From the NCBI RefSeq assembly GCF_002261335.1, contig NZ_NEVL01000002.1, positions 558,001-622,000 of the forward strand: a stretch of 64,000 nt of DNA. The letters run 5' to 3'. The position numbers were made by a program, and so were the translations under genes. Under the pieces are notes generated by a model that did not search any database, had not been told where the DNA came from, and saw only the letters and a program-made list of their open reading frames with translations. The first letter of the stretch is position 1. Each line of letters starts with the position of its first letter. Positions 34,326 to 44,288 of this stretch are shown here, piece after piece. The DNA is from Bordetella genomosp. 1 (GTDB lineage: Bacteria; Pseudomonadota; Gammaproteobacteria; Burkholderiales; Burkholderiaceae_B).

Positions 34326-36533
34326 TCAATGGTTCTTGCTGCGCTTGTTGGCGCGGCGCGCCATCACGGCCAGGACGATGGCGAGCAGCAGCAGGATGCC
34401 GATCAGCGGAACGCCCCAGGCGAGATACTGACGCCATTCGTAGAACGGGCCGCCGCCCATGCCCGCGGGCTGGCTCAGCCCGGGATCGGTGGTGTCGACC
34501 CAGGCCAGCGCACCGCGCTCGCCCAGCACCACGGCGTTGCCGCGCGTCAGCATGAAGCTCTCGCCGATGCGGGCCGGATGCTCGCCCAGCGCCTGCCACA
34601 GAATGCCGTTCTGCGTGCCCGACTTCACCACCGCGGCGGTGCTCAGGCGGTCCGGGCCTTCCAGGTCGAGCCAGGGTTGCTGGTCCTGCGCGCGGCCGCT
34701 CACCGTCAGGCGCTTGCCGTCGGTCACGCTGATCGGCGGCTTGGCGCCGTCGACCGGCACGCCCATCGAGAGGAACGGCTTGGTCGGCTTGAACGGCTGC
34801 GCGCCGTCGGCCACCACCAGCTCGGTGCGCACCGGCGACAGGGCGCTGGCGTTGGCGAGGTTGACGAGGTTCTGCAGCGTGGTGACCGGCGCGTCGAGCG
34901 CGGCCTGCGGCACCAGCAGCTGCGGCGAGCCGGCCAGCAGCGGCAGCAGGCCGACGAAGGTGCCGTCCGGCTCGGCGCTGGCGGCGCGCACGAAGCTGGT
35001 GGGCAGCACGTTGACCGGGAAGCCCTGCGGCGTTTCCGCACAGTTGGGCGAGACCGGCTGGCGCTGGAACGACACGCGCAGGTTGTTGGTCACGCCCAGC
35101 GCGTAGCCGGGCACGCGCGCCACGAGGCGCTCCGGGTGGCCGTCGGCGTCGAGTTGCTTGGCGTTGAGCAGCACGCCGTTCCAGAGCACCGAGGCGACCG
35201 GCTTGGTCACCGAGGCGCCGGGGGCGGCGGCCAGGTCGAGCACCAGCTCGCCCGGGATGCGGCCGTCGCTGGACACGGCGGCCAGCGGGAACGCGAGGTT
35301 CCAGTCGCCGCGCGTGGTCACGTCGAAGGCGGTGGTCGAGCCGCCCAGCAGGCTCAGGCGCGTGGTGTCGCTACCGTAGGTGCCGGCCTGGCCGGCCTGG
35401 TAGACGGTGGCCTGGCGCGAGGTCAGGACACGGCGCCAGATGCTGTCGAACACGCCGGCCGCCTGGGCGCCCGCGTCGGGCGACACCGAGATCACCGGCT
35501 GGTGACCCAGCATCGCCACCTTGATCTGCTGCGCGGCCGGCTTGTCGCTGGCGAGCGAGGCGTGGCGTTCGCGCCATTGGGCCAGCGCCTGGGTGGCGTC
35601 GGCATCGCCCTGCAGCTGCGCGCCGAGCGCGTCGAGCGCGGCGTTGATCTGGCCGATCAGCGCGGTATCGGTGATGGCGAGGTCGCCCGGCACGGCGCCG
35701 AGCACCAGCAGCGCGCCGACCTCGGCGGGATCGGCCAGCTTGTGGCCGTCCTTGCCGTTGAGCGCCGCGAAGGCCGGCACGTTGGCCAGCGCCGCCGGCA
35801 CCTGCACGCCCTTGAATGTCACCTCGTCGCCCACGGCGGGCAGGGCCCGCACGCGGGCGTGCTTGCCCGCGCGCTCGAGCGCCACGCCCACGCGCCAGGC
35901 GGCGTCGAAGCTTTGTTTGTCGAGCTTGCCGTTGGCGACCAGCAGCACCGGATTGCCGGGCAGGGTGTGCCAGGCGTCGTCGAGCCCGCCCACGGTGTGC
36001 GCGGCATAACGATAGGTCAGGCGCGTGTCGGGCGACAGCGTCAGCACGTTGGCCGTGCGGCGATCGGATTCGCACAGGCGCAGCCCGATCGGCGAGCTCC
36101 AGTTCACGCTCAGCTGCACGAAGCCCGAATCGCGGGAGCGCGTGTCCACCGTCAGCGGCCGGCTCAGGTTGCCTTCACGATCCACCACGCGCTGCGCCAC
36201 CACCGGGCGGCCATCGACCGCGACGTTGAGGGTGGCGGGCACGTCCTCGCCCTTCAGGTAATTGCCTTCAAGCGTGAGCGCCACGTCCGAGAGGGCGACG
36301 CCGCGCGGCACCGGCAGGTAGAACTCCTGGCGGTTGTCGCTCTGGTCCAGCACGACGGGGTTGCCGATGCCGAGGTCCTTCAGCGAGAGGGAGCGCTGCA
36401 CCAGGCCATCACGGCCGAGTTCATGCAGCGCATCGCTCGCGGGGCTGGCGTAGGCGGCGGCCGGCACGGAAAGGCTGGCCAGCAGCAGCGCACGTCGCAC
36501 GGCATGAAGGCGGAAATTGCGGTTAGTGGTCAT
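34326..36533 (-). CDS. bcsB: BcsB-like periplasmic membrane-anchored synthase subunit
   Basis: 735 residues. A signal peptide (about 1-29, AAAYA-S) precedes BcsB-type beta domains (LSLKDLGIGNPVVLDQSDNR, YLPVPRGVAL, VQLSVNWSSPIGL, GNPVLLVANGKLD) and a C-terminal membrane anchor (about 706-727, GVPLIGILLLLAIVLAVM). In cellulose synthases BcsB guides the nascent glucan through the periplasm beside BcsA. No BcsA is encoded here; NfrB follows 15 bp later and is the presumed partner. The symbol denotes family, not cellulose production. Confidence 0.85.
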   Translation of the reverse strand: MTTNRNFRLHAVRRALLLASLSVPAAAYASPASDALHELGRDGLVQRSLSLKDLGIGNPVVLDQSDNRQEFYLPVPRGVALSDVALTLEGNYLKGEDVPATLNVAVDGRPVVAQRVVDREGNLSRPLTVDTRSRDSGFVQLSVNWSSPIGLRLCESDRRTANVLTLSPDTRLTYRYAAHTVGGLDDAWHTLPGNPVLLVANGKLDKQSFDAAWRVGVALERAGKHARVRALPAVGDEVTFKGVQVPAALANVPAFAALNGKDGHKLADPAEVGALLVLGAVPGDLAITDTALIGQINAALDALGAQLQGDADATQALAQWRERHASLASDKPAAQQIKVAMLGHQPVISVSPDAGAQAAGVFDSIWRRVLTSRQATVYQAGQAGTYGSDTTRLSLLGGSTTAFDVTTRGDWNLAFPLAAVSSDGRIPGELVLDLAAAPGASVTKPVASVLWNGVLLNAKQLDADGHPERLVARVPGYALGVTNNLRVSFQRQPVSPNCAETPQGFPVNVLPTSFVRAASAEPDGTFVGLLPLLAGSPQLLVPQAALDAPVTTLQNLVNLANASALSPVRTELVVADGAQPFKPTKPFLSMGVPVDGAKPPISVTDGKRLTVSGRAQDQQPWLDLEGPDRLSTAAVVKSGTQNGILWQALGEHPARIGESFMLTRGNAVVLGERGALAWVDTTDPGLSQPAGMGGGPFYEWRQYLAWGVPLIGILLLLAIVLAVMARRANKRSKNH

Positions 36534-36552
36534 GGATGGACTTGGAGGCGGA

Positions 36553-37713
36553 TCAATGGGAGAGGGCCACGTGCGGCCGGCTGGGATCGAATTCGTTCAC
36601 CTCGCGGCCCAGCAGGGCCGCCACGATACGCGCGCTCGCATGCCCGTCACCATACGGGTTGATGCCGCGTGCGAAGCGTTCATAGTGCGCCGGATCATCG
36701 AGCAGCGCATTGACCTCGCGTACGATGCGCGCGGACTCCGTGCCCACCAGCGCCACCGTGCCGGCGGCGAGGGCTTCGGGCCGCTCCGTCACGTCACGCA
36801 TCACCAGCACGGGCTTGCCCAGGTGAGGGGCTTCCTCCTGGACACCGCCGGAGTCGGTGAGAATGATGTGGGCGCGTCGCATGAACCAAACAAAGTCCAG
36901 ATAATCGAGGGGATCGATGAGGTGCACATTCGATAGTCCCGACAGCGTGCCCATCACCACCTCGCGCACTTGCGGGTTGAGATGCACCGGATAGACGATA
37001 TCCAGGTCATCGCGCTTCGCGAGTGTGGCGAGGGCCGCGCAGATATTGCGGAAGCCTTCGCCAAAGCTTTCACGGCGGTGTCCGGTGACGAGCAAAAGTC
37101 GGCGGTCCGGATTCTGCCAGTGGTATTTGGATGACAGCGCTGTATTTAATGCCTGGTCAGTGTCAAGCTTTGTTAATGTCAGGTCCAGGGCATCGATCAC
37201 GGTATTTCCCGTGACGAAAATCCGGCCCTGCAGATTTTCTTTTTGCAGATTCGCGCGCGACGTCACCGTGGGCGCGAATAACCATTGACCCACCACGTCG
37301 ACGACGCGGCGATTCATTTCTTCGGGAAAGGGCTGTGCCAGATTGCCGGTGCGCAATCCCGCTTCGACGTGGCCGACGGGGATGCGGCGATGAAACGCCG
37401 CGAGGCTGCACGCGGTGGCGGTGCTGGTGTCGCCGTGCACCAGCACGACGTCGGGCCGGACCGTTTCGAGCAGCGCGTCCACGCGGCTCATGATGCGGGA
37501 AAACAGGCCGTTCAGCGTCTGGTTCGGCACCATCACATCGAGGTCGTGATCGGCGCGGATCTCGAACAGCTCGAGCACCTGGTCGAGCATCTGGCGATGC
37601 TGACCCGTGACGCACACGATGCTCTCGATCGCGCTTTCCCGCTGTAATGCCCGCACCAGCGGGACCATTTTGATGGCCTCGGGCCGCGTACCAAAAATCG
37701 ACAGGATCTTCAT
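36553..37713 (-). CDS. wecB: UDP-N-acetylglucosamine 2-epimerase (non-hydrolysing)
   Basis: 386 residues from the ATG at 37713 (MKILSIFGTRPEAIKM); an in-frame TTG four codons upstream is less likely. Diagnostic segments are VHGDTSTATACSLAAF, GHVEAGLRTGN, FPEEMNRR, NPQVREVV and LTDSGGVQEEAPHLGKPVLVMRDVTERPE. The enzyme converts UDP-GlcNAc to UDP-ManNAc in the cytosol. It is the first gene of the exopolysaccharide operon, 19 bp before the BcsB-like gene. This supports a ManNAc-containing polymer as the product of NfrB, as in the E. coli N4 glycan receptor. The AT-rich region upstream (37714-37870) must contain the operon promoter. Confidence 0.95.
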   Translation of the reverse strand: MKILSIFGTRPEAIKMVPLVRALQRESAIESIVCVTGQHRQMLDQVLELFEIRADHDLDVMVPNQTLNGLFSRIMSRVDALLETVRPDVVLVHGDTSTATACSLAAFHRRIPVGHVEAGLRTGNLAQPFPEEMNRRVVDVVGQWLFAPTVTSRANLQKENLQGRIFVTGNTVIDALDLTLTKLDTDQALNTALSSKYHWQNPDRRLLLVTGHRRESFGEGFRNICAALATLAKRDDLDIVYPVHLNPQVREVVMGTLSGLSNVHLIDPLDYLDFVWFMRRAHIILTDSGGVQEEAPHLGKPVLVMRDVTERPEALAAGTVALVGTESARIVREVNALLDDPAHYERFARGINPYGDGHASARIVAALLGREVNEFDPSRPHVALSH

Positions 37714-37870
37714 CGGACACACCAATCAAGGAAAGTGGTCCCGGGCGCGTAGCTATGCGCGGGCGATGAGTGCCTCGCAATATTCGGAAAGAAACGAATG
37801 AAGGCGTGGCAAGAATTAGCCAGATGCTAAATCTTGCTCACTAAAATCTCATATCCGGGACACGTTTGAA
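37714..37870 (-). promoter_or_regulatory. AT-rich upstream region of the exopolysaccharide operon
   Basis: The segment between the gph terminator hairpin and wecB is clearly lower in GC than its surroundings (notably 37770-37865). It is the only sizeable gap before the operon. No confident -35/-10 pair was identified, so the promoter is placed by position only. Confidence 0.4.
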
Positions 37871-37895
37871 AGGGGCGCCGTGTGACAGCGCCCCT
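37871..37895 (-). terminator. Hairpin terminator after gph
   Basis: AGGGGCGC (37871-37878) pairs perfectly with GCGCCCCT (37888-37895). Read on the minus strand the stem is followed by TTTC, so it is a moderate intrinsic terminator separating ubiG-gph from the exopolysaccharide operon. Confidence 0.5.
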
Positions 37896-37905
37896 GCGGG
37901 CCGGC

Positions 37906-38580
37906 TCAGCGCAGATCTTGCGGCAGCAGCGGTTTGATCACGGACCAGAGGTCGGCCGGGGAGTCGGCCGTGGCTTCTGCGAGCCAGGTCGTGCAATCTT
38001 CGTCCTGCCCCACATAGCCGTACGCCGCGGCAACGGCCGGCATTCCGGCCGCGTGGGCGGCCTGGATGTCGCGCAGGTCGTCGCCGACATACACGCAGCG
38101 ATCCGGTTGGTATCCGGCGACCTCAGCCGCATGGATTAGGGGCAATGGATGAGGTTTGGAATGTGCTGTAGTGTCGCCACAAACCAACACTGCACTGTGC
38201 TCGTTGAGCCCAAGATGGGCCACGATAGGCAAGGTTAGGTGCGTGACTTTATTGGTAACAATGCCCCACGCGAGACCGCTTGCGCGGATCTCATCCAGCA
38301 ATTCCGCGATGCCGGGGAACAGTCGGCTCTGGCTCGTGGAGCCGGCCGCGTAGTCTTCGAGAAACTGCAGCCGGGTGGGCTCGTAGTCGGCGTCGCCCGG
38401 TTTGAGTTCGAGCGCTACACGCAACAATCCCCGCGCGCCCTGCGAGGCCACGGGGCGCAGCGTCTCGTAGGGCAGGGGCGCCAGGCCGCGGCGTTCGCGC
38501 TGGCGGTTGGCGGCGGCGGCCAGGTCGGGCGCCGTGTCGGCCAGGGTGCCGTCGAAGTCGAACAGAACCAGTGCGCTCAT
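37906..38580 (-). CDS. gph: Phosphoglycolate phosphatase
   Basis: 224 residues from the ATG at 38580, which overlaps the ubiG stop (ATGA). A HAD-family phosphatase with [13 protein letters not shown] (nucleophile Asp), VTNKVTH (motif II), a Lys in HSKPHPLP (motif III) and [12 protein letters not shown] (motif IV). It removes 2-phosphoglycolate formed during DNA repair. The ubiG-gph pairing is standard in Bordetella and relatives. Confidence 0.93.
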   Translation of the reverse strand: MSALVLFDFDGTLADTAPDLAAAANRQRERRGLAPLPYETLRPVASQGARGLLRVALELKPGDADYEPTRLQFLEDYAAGSTSQSRLFPGIAELLDEIRASGLAWGIVTNKVTHLTLPIVAHLGLNEHSAVLVCGDTTAHSKPHPLPLIHAAEVAGYQPDRCVYVGDDLRDIQAAHAAGMPAVAAAYGYVGQDEDCTTWLAEATADSPADLWSVIKPLLPQDLR

Positions 38581-39302
38581 TTGCGGGTCGCCATCAGGTA
38601 GTTCACGTCGGTATTGGCGCTGAGCGTATACACCTGGGTGATCGGGTTGTATTCCATGCCGCGCATGCCCGAGGGCTCGAGGCCGGCCTGGCGCGCCGCG
38701 GTGGCGAGCTCGCTGGGCTTGATGAACTGGGCGTAGGAGTGCGTGCCGCGCGGCAGGAGGCGCAGCACGTATTCCGCGCCCACGATGGCGAACAGGAACG
38801 ACTTGGGGTTGCGGTTGAGCGTGGAGAAGAACACCCAGCCGCCCGGCTTCACCAGCGCCGCGCAGGCGCGCACGATGGAGGCGGGGTCGGGGACGTGCTC
38901 GAGCATTTCCATGCAGGTGACCACGTCGTACTGGCCGGGCTGTTCGGCCGCCAGCTCCTCGACGGGCACCTTGCGGTACTCGACCTTCACGCCGGATTCC
39001 AGGCCGTGCAGGCGCGCGACCTTGAGCGATTTGTCGGCCAGGTCGATGCCGGTGACCTCGGCGCCGGCGCGGGCCATGGACTCCGACAGGATGCCGCCGC
39101 CGCAGCCCACGTCGAGCACGCGGCGCCCGGACAGCGGGCCGGCCAGCTCCTGGATCCATTCCAGGCGCAGCGGATTGATGGCGTGCAGGGGCTTGAATTC
39201 GCTCTCAGGATCCCACCAGCGCGAGGCGAGGGCGGCGAACTTGTCGAGCTCGGCCTGGTCGGCGTTGATGGGGCGGGTCGAAGTGGGGCTGTCTACGGTC
39301 AT
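38577..39302 (-). CDS. ubiG: Ubiquinone biosynthesis O-methyltransferase
   Basis: 241 residues from the ATG at 39302 ([11 protein letters not shown]), the length usual for UbiG; an in-frame ATG at 39317 is also possible. SAM-binding motif [16 protein letters not shown] and the UbiG-specific [39 protein letters not shown] and [10 protein letters not shown] are present. It catalyses two O-methylations in ubiquinone synthesis at the inner membrane. It is co-transcribed with gph through a 4-bp overlap. Confidence 0.95.
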   Translation of the reverse strand: MTVDSPTSTRPINADQAELDKFAALASRWWDPESEFKPLHAINPLRLEWIQELAGPLSGRRVLDVGCGGGILSESMARAGAEVTGIDLADKSLKVARLHGLESGVKVEYRKVPVEELAAEQPGQYDVVTCMEMLEHVPDPASIVRACAALVKPGGWVFFSTLNRNPKSFLFAIVGAEYVLRLLPRGTHSYAQFIKPSELATAARQAGLEPSGMRGMEYNPITQVYTLSANTDVNYLMATRK

Positions 39303-39454
39303 GGCAGGCACTGGCATGGACGTTCCGGCGCGCGGCGCGCGCGGAAGCAATATGAGAAAAGGGCGCACGGCCCATAGCCTCGATTGTGCCTGAAATCAGG
39401 GTCTCATGACGGCACGGCGGCCCGGCGGGCGTGCCGCCCGGGGCGCGCGGGCAT

Positions 39455-39485
39455 AAAAAAAGGCCTCGCCGAAGCGAGGCCTTTT
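39455..39485. terminator. Bidirectional intrinsic terminator downstream of ompA
   Basis: GGCCTCGC (39462-39469) and GCGAGGCC (39474-39481) pair around a CGAA loop. Seven A precede the stem and four T follow it. On the minus strand it gives a long U-tract after the ompA gene, which ends at 39506. Confidence 0.88.
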
Positions 39486-39505
39486 CATCGTGACCGACGT
39501 TGCAA

Positions 39506-40099
39506 TTACTTGCGACGGCTGCCGACGATTTCGATTTCCACGCGACGGTTACGCGCGCGGCCTTCGGCGGTCTTGTTGGTGGCGATGGGCTGCAGTTCGC
39601 CCTTGCCTTCCGTGTAGACGCGGTTGGGATCGATGCCCTTCGAGACCAGGTAGGCCTTGACCGAAGCGGCACGGCGCTCGGACAGCTTCTGGTTGTAGGC
39701 TTCGGTACCGATCGAGTCGGTGTGGCCGACGGCGATGATGGTTTCCAGATCGATCGTGCCAGCTTGCTGGGCCACTTGATCCAGCAGCTGACGGCCTTCC
39801 GGCTTCAGAACCGACTTGTCGAAGTCGAAGAACGTGTCAGCGTTGAACACGACCTTGGCGGCCATCGGAGCGGGCTTGTCCTTCTGAGCGACCGGCACGC
39901 CGTCGCAGCCGGGGATACCGGTAGCGGGGGTCCAGAACGCATCGCGCCAGCACAGTTCATTGGTGCCGTTCTTCCACACGTCGCCGAACGCATTGCGCCA
40001 GTTGTCCACCGTTTGCGGGTAGGACTGGGCCGAGGCTACACCAGAGGCCGTAACGGCGGCGAAGGCGAGCGCCAGAGCGAATTTGGAGGGTTTGTTCAT
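39506..40099 (-). CDS. ompA: OmpA-family outer-membrane / peptidoglycan-associated protein
   Basis: 197 residues. A signal peptide (about 1-25, SGVASA-Q) and a short N-terminal domain with three Cys (LCWRDAFW, PGCDG) precede the C-terminal OmpA domain (about 80-190). That domain has FDFDKSVLKPEGRQLLD, VGHTDSIGTEAYNQKLSERRA and GKGELQPIATNKTAEGRARNRRVEI, the peptidoglycan-binding motif. It lacks the long N-terminal beta-barrel of enteric OmpA, as is normal for this family in Bordetella and Burkholderia. A perfect GAGGAG ribosome-binding site, a good promoter and a strong terminator point to high expression. Confidence 0.93.
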   Translation of the reverse strand: MNKPSKFALALAFAAVTASGVASAQSYPQTVDNWRNAFGDVWKNGTNELCWRDAFWTPATGIPGCDGVPVAQKDKPAPMAAKVVFNADTFFDFDKSVLKPEGRQLLDQVAQQAGTIDLETIIAVGHTDSIGTEAYNQKLSERRAASVKAYLVSKGIDPNRVYTEGKGELQPIATNKTAEGRARNRRVEIEIVGSRRK

Positions 40100-40174
40100 G
40101 TTTCTCCTCGTTGAGCTTGAAGCTGGATAAGTGACTCGCAGCGAACCCCCGCCGCATATCAGGAAAACGGGGCC

Positions 40175-40202
40175 AGTATAGCAACGCCAAGAACAGGTTC
40201 AA
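40175..40202 (-). promoter_or_regulatory. Sigma-70 promoter of ompA
   Basis: On the minus strand TTGAAC (40202-40197), a 16-base spacer and TATACT (40180-40175, preceded by TGC as an extended -10) lie about 75 bp upstream of the ompA start. Confidence 0.65.
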
Positions 40203-40425
40203 AGGGCCGCCACTGGGTCTCCTGCGTGCTGGAAACAATCTTAAGGCATTTGGGGACCTTTGGCTGCGTTGCGGCCACCCATCGGCGCAGGATATGACCA
40301 TTTCGGCGCCCGGCGCGTTTTTCATGTTGGTTTTTGACAACAGGGCTGGTGCGGCCGTTGCGGGCGCTTGCGTTGCCTGGTTGGGGCCGGATCGGAGGCG
40401 CCCCGGCGTGGGGCGGGCGTTCGGA

Positions 40426-40434
40426 TGATAGAAT
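40426..40434 (+). promoter_or_regulatory. Extended -10 promoter element of gyrA
   Basis: TGATAGAAT matches TGn plus a -10 hexamer (TAGAAT) about 55 bp upstream of the gyrA ATG. No -35 hexamer is evident, as is allowed for extended -10 promoters. Confidence 0.4.
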
Positions 40435-40488
40435 TTCCCGTTTACCCGGCCTGGGTTCCTTCTTAAACACGATTCAGTCGTTATATAT

Positions 40489-43155
40489 ATGGATTCCTTT
40501 GCCAAGGAGACGCTTCCGGTATCGCTGGAAGAAGAGATGCGCCGCAGTTACCTCGATTACGCAATGAGCGTGATCGTTGGGCGGGCACTACCGGACGTCC
40601 GAGATGGTCTTAAGCCGGTGCACCGGCGCGTGCTCTATGCCATGCACGAGCTCAACAACGACTGGAACCGCGCTTACAAGAAGTCGGCCCGTATCGTGGG
40701 CGACGTGATCGGTAAGTATCACCCCCACGGCGACCAGTCCGTCTACGACACCATCGTCCGCATGGCGCAGGATTTCTCCATGCGCTACATGCTGGTCGAC
40801 GGCCAGGGCAACTTCGGCTCGATCGACGGCGACAACGCCGCGGCGATGCGTTACACCGAAATCCGCCTGGCCAAGATCGCCCACGAGCTGCTGGCCGACA
40901 TCGACCAGGAAACGGTCGACTTCGGGCCCAACTACGACGGCAGCGAGCAAGAACCGCTCCTGCTGCCCTCGCGCCTGCCCAACCTGCTGGTCAACGGCAG
41001 CTCGGGCATCGCCGTGGGCATGGCGACCAACATTCCGCCGCACAATCTGCAGGAAGTGGTCGACGGCTGCCTGTATTGCCTGCGCAATCCCGCCTGCACG
41101 ATCGACGAGCTGATCGAGATCATTCCGGCGCCCGACTTCCCCACCGGCGGTGTCATCTATGGCATCTCCGGCGTGCGCGAGGGCTACCGGACCGGCCGCG
41201 GCCGCGTGATCATGCGCGCCAAGACCCACTTCGAGGATCTCGAGAAGGGCAACCGCCAGGCCATCGTGATCGACGCGATTCCCTACCAGGTCAACAAGAA
41301 GACCCTGCAGGAACGCATCGCCGAGCTGGTCAACGACAAGAAGATCGAGGGCATCTCCGACATCCGCGACGAGTCGGACAAGGACGGCATGCGCCTGGTG
41401 ATCGAGCTCAAGCGCAACGAAGTGCCTGAGGTCGTGCTCAACAATCTGTACAAGAACACGCAGCTGCAGGACACCTTCGGGATGAACCTGGTGGCGCTGG
41501 TCGACGGCCAGCCCCGCCTGCTCAACCTGAAGCAGATGATCGAATACTTCCTGCAGCATCGTCGCGAAGTCGTGACGCGCCGCACGGTGTATCAGCTGCG
41601 CAAGGCGCGCGAGCGCGGCCACGTGCTCGAAGGCCTGGCCGTGGCGCTGGCCAACATCGACGATTTCATCGCGATCATCAAGGCCGCGCCGACCCCGCCG
41701 GTGGCGCGCCAGGAACTGATGGCCCGCACCTGGGATTCGTCGCTGGTGCGCGAGATGCTGTCGCGCGTCGATGGCGACGCGGCCGGCGGCCGTGACGCGT
41801 TCCGTCCCGACGATCTCGCGGCCGAGTTCGGCCTGCAGGGCGATGGCCTGTACCGCCTGAGCGACATCCAGGCGCAGGAAATCCTCAACATGCGCCTGCA
41901 GCGCCTGACCGGCCTGGAGCAGGACAAGATCATTGGCGAGTACAAGGACGTGATGGCCACCATCGCCGACCTGCTCGACATCCTGTCCAAGCCCGAGCGC
42001 ATCTCGTCGATCATCAGCGAAGAGCTGCAGGCCATCAAGGCCGAGTTCTCGACCTCGGCCAAGGATTCGCGCCGCTCCGACATCGAGCACAACGCGACCG
42101 AGCTCGACACCGAAGACCTGATCACCCCGATGAACATGGTGGTGACGCTTTCGCACGGCGGCTACATCAAGAGCCAGCCGCTGTCGGAATACCGTTCGCA
42201 GAAGCGCGGCGGCCGCGGCAAGCAGGCCACCGCCACCAAGGAAGACGACTGGGTCGACCAGCTCTTCATCGCCAACACCCACGACTTCCTGCTGTGCTTC
42301 TCCAACCGCGGCCGCGTCTACTGGCTCAAGGTCTGGGAAGTGCCGCAGGGCACGCGCACCTCGCGCGGCAAGCCGATCGTCAACATGTTCCCGCTGGCCG
42401 ACGGCGAGAAGATCACGGTCGTGCTGCCGGTCAAGGAATTCAGCGACGACCACTTCGTGTTCATGGCGACCTCGCGCGGCACGGTCAAGAAGACCCCGCT
42501 GTCCGACTTCTCCAACCCGCGCAAGGCCGGCATCATCGCGGTCGACCTCGATGACGGCGACTACCTGATCGGCGCCGACCTCACCGACGGCAAGCACGAC
42601 GTCATGCTGTTCTCCGACGCCGGCAAGGCCGTGCGTTTCGACGAGAACGACGTGCGTCCGATGGGCCGCAACGCCCGCGGCGTGCGCGGCATGATGCTCG
42701 AAGAAACCCAGACCGTGATCTCGCTGCTGGTGGCGGGCGACGAAAGCCAGAGCGTGCTGACCGCGACCGAAAACGGCTACGGCAAGCGCACCTCGATCGT
42801 CGAGTACACGCGCCACGGCCGTGGCACGAAGGGCATGATCGCGATCCAGACCAGCTCGCGCAACGGCAAGGTGGTGGGCGCGGTGCTCGTCACCCCGAGC
42901 GACGAAATCATGCTGATCACCACGGGCGGTGTGCTGGTGCGCACCCGCGTGAGCGAGATCCGCGAGATGGGCCGCGCCACGCAGGGCGTCACGCTGATCA
43001 GCGTCGATGACGGCAGCTCGCTGTCCGGCGTGCGCCGCGTGGTCGAAAGCGATGCCGACGAAAGCGCCGACGCCGAGGACGGCGAGGCGGGTGACAATGG
43101 CCAGGGCGACGCCACGCCCGACGCCGCAACCGATACTGCAGAACCTACGGAGTAA
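40489..43155 (+). CDS. gyrA: DNA gyrase subunit A
   Basis: 888 residues; the start [20 protein letters not shown] aligns residue for residue with other GyrA N-termini despite the weak ribosome-binding site. Catalytic Tyr122 (AMRYTEIR) and the quinolone region [10 protein letters not shown] are present, the latter with Gln83 and Asp87 in E. coli numbering. The C-terminal DNA-wrapping domain carries the GyrA box QKRGGRG. The acidic C-terminal tail (about 850-888, Asp/Glu-rich) is typical. It introduces negative supercoils as an A2B2 enzyme with GyrB, which is encoded elsewhere. It is followed 2 bp later by serC, at the head of the aromatic supraoperon. Confidence 0.98.
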   Translation: MDSFAKETLPVSLEEEMRRSYLDYAMSVIVGRALPDVRDGLKPVHRRVLYAMHELNNDWNRAYKKSARIVGDVIGKYHPHGDQSVYDTIVRMAQDFSMRYMLVDGQGNFGSIDGDNAAAMRYTEIRLAKIAHELLADIDQETVDFGPNYDGSEQEPLLLPSRLPNLLVNGSSGIAVGMATNIPPHNLQEVVDGCLYCLRNPACTIDELIEIIPAPDFPTGGVIYGISGVREGYRTGRGRVIMRAKTHFEDLEKGNRQAIVIDAIPYQVNKKTLQERIAELVNDKKIEGISDIRDESDKDGMRLVIELKRNEVPEVVLNNLYKNTQLQDTFGMNLVALVDGQPRLLNLKQMIEYFLQHRREVVTRRTVYQLRKARERGHVLEGLAVALANIDDFIAIIKAAPTPPVARQELMARTWDSSLVREMLSRVDGDAAGGRDAFRPDDLAAEFGLQGDGLYRLSDIQAQEILNMRLQRLTGLEQDKIIGEYKDVMATIADLLDILSKPERISSIISEELQAIKAEFSTSAKDSRRSDIEHNATELDTEDLITPMNMVVTLSHGGYIKSQPLSEYRSQKRGGRGKQATATKEDDWVDQLFIANTHDFLLCFSNRGRVYWLKVWEVPQGTRTSRGKPIVNMFPLADGEKITVVLPVKEFSDDHFVFMATSRGTVKKTPLSDFSNPRKAGIIAVDLDDGDYLIGADLTDGKHDVMLFSDAGKAVRFDENDVRPMGRNARGVRGMMLEETQTVISLLVAGDESQSVLTATENGYGKRTSIVEYTRHGRGTKGMIAIQTSSRNGKVVGAVLVTPSDEIMLITTGGVLVRTRVSEIREMGRATQGVTLISVDDGSSLSGVRRVVESDADESADAEDGEAGDNGQGDATPDAATDTAEPTE

Positions 43156-43157
43156 AA

Positions 43158-44288
43158 ATGGCCCGCCCCTGGAATTTCTCGGCCGGTCCTTCGGTATTGC
43201 CGGAGACCGTATTGCAGCAGGCCGCTGCCGAGATGCTGGACTGGCATGGCAGTGGCATGTCAGTGATGGAAATGAGTCACCGGGGGCGCCAGTTCGTGCA
43301 GATCTGCGACGAAGCAGAAGCCGACCTGCGCGAGCTGCTGGGTCTGCCGGCCGATTACGCCGTCATGTTCATGCAGGGTGGCGGGCTGGGCGAGAACGCG
43401 ATCGTGCCGATGAACCTCATCGGCCGCCGCGGCCCGGCCGCCGCCGACTTCGTGGTCACCGGCCACTGGTCGACCCGTTCGCACAAGGAAGCCGGCCGCT
43501 ATGGTGATGCGCGCATCGCCGCCACCAGCGGCGCGGCCACCCGTCTCGACGACGCCGACCAGGCGCCGTTCACCTGGGTGCCGCCGGTCGAGTCCTGGAA
43601 CGTGCGCCCCGAGGCCGCCTACCTGCACCTGTGCAGCAACGAAACCATCGGCGGCGTCGAATTCACCGAGTGGCCCGACACGGCCGCGCTGGGCGCGCCC
43701 GACGTGCCGCTGGTGGTCGATGCCTCCTCGCATTTCCTGTCGCGTCCGCTCGACGTGCAGCGCGCCGGCCTGGTGTTTGCCGGCGCCCAGAAAAACGCCG
43801 GCCCGGCCGGCGTGACCGTGGTGATCGCCCGCCGCGACCTGATCGGCAAGGCATTGCCGATCTGCCCGTCGGCGTTCGATTACGCCAACGTCGCGGCCGA
43901 GCATTCGCGCTACAACACCCCGCCCACGTTCGCGATCTATGTCGCGGGCCTGGTCTACAAGTGGGTCAAGGCCAACGGCGGCGTGGCCGGCATGGAAGCC
44001 GCCAACCGCGCCAAGGCCGAGCTCCTCTACGGCTACCTCGACAGCTCCGCGTTCTATCGCAACCCGGTGCACGCGCCGGTGCGTTCGCGCATGAACGTGC
44101 CGTTCGTGCTGCGCGACGAATCGCTCAACGACGCCTTCCTGCAAGGCGCCGAGGCGGCGGGCCTGACCCAGCTCAAGGGTCACAAGAGCGTCGGCGGCAT
44201 GCGTGCCTCGATCTACAACGCCATGCCGCTCGAGGGCGTGCAGGCGCTGGTCGACTACCTGAAGGACTTCGAGCGCCGTTATGGATGA
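43158..44288 (+). CDS. serC: Phosphoserine aminotransferase
   Basis: 376 residues; GGAG precedes the ATG. The opening [17 protein letters not shown] is typical; the PLP Lys is in [21 protein letters not shown] and [16 protein letters not shown] close the protein. It makes 3-phosphoserine for serine and pyridoxal-phosphate synthesis. It lies 2 bp after gyrA and its end overlaps pheA by 8 bp, so it is part of one transcription unit. Confidence 0.97.
   Translation: MARPWNFSAGPSVLPETVLQQAAAEMLDWHGSGMSVMEMSHRGRQFVQICDEAEADLRELLGLPADYAVMFMQGGGLGENAIVPMNLIGRRGPAAADFVVTGHWSTRSHKEAGRYGDARIAATSGAATRLDDADQAPFTWVPPVESWNVRPEAAYLHLCSNETIGGVEFTEWPDTAALGAPDVPLVVDASSHFLSRPLDVQRAGLVFAGAQKNAGPAGVTVVIARRDLIGKALPICPSAFDYANVAAEHSRYNTPPTFAIYVAGLVYKWVKANGGVAGMEAANRAKAELLYGYLDSSAFYRNPVHAPVRSRMNVPFVLRDESLNDAFLQGAEAAGLTQLKGHKSVGGMRASIYNAMPLEGVQALVDYLKDFERRYG

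Larger units (their letters stand above)
40100..40488. other. Divergent ompA/gyrA promoter region
   Basis: 389 bp without a gene. It contains the ompA promoter (40175-40202) on the minus strand and a probable extended -10 for gyrA (40426-40434). The leader before gyrA ends in TATATAT with no good Shine-Dalgarno sequence. Confidence 0.6.

Noticed and set aside
32508-36662. 1384-codon plus-strand open frame opposite nfrB and bcsB-like genes
   Set aside because: His/Arg/Gly/Ala-rich shadow without domains; the minus-strand genes have recognisable motifs and overlapping start/stop codons.
23535-37713. Alginate or cellulose biosynthesis operon
   Set aside because: Alg- and Bcs-like accessory genes are present, but there is no Alg8/Alg44, AlgD, AlgG/AlgL or BcsA; the synthase is NfrB and the sugar-nucleotide gene is wecB.
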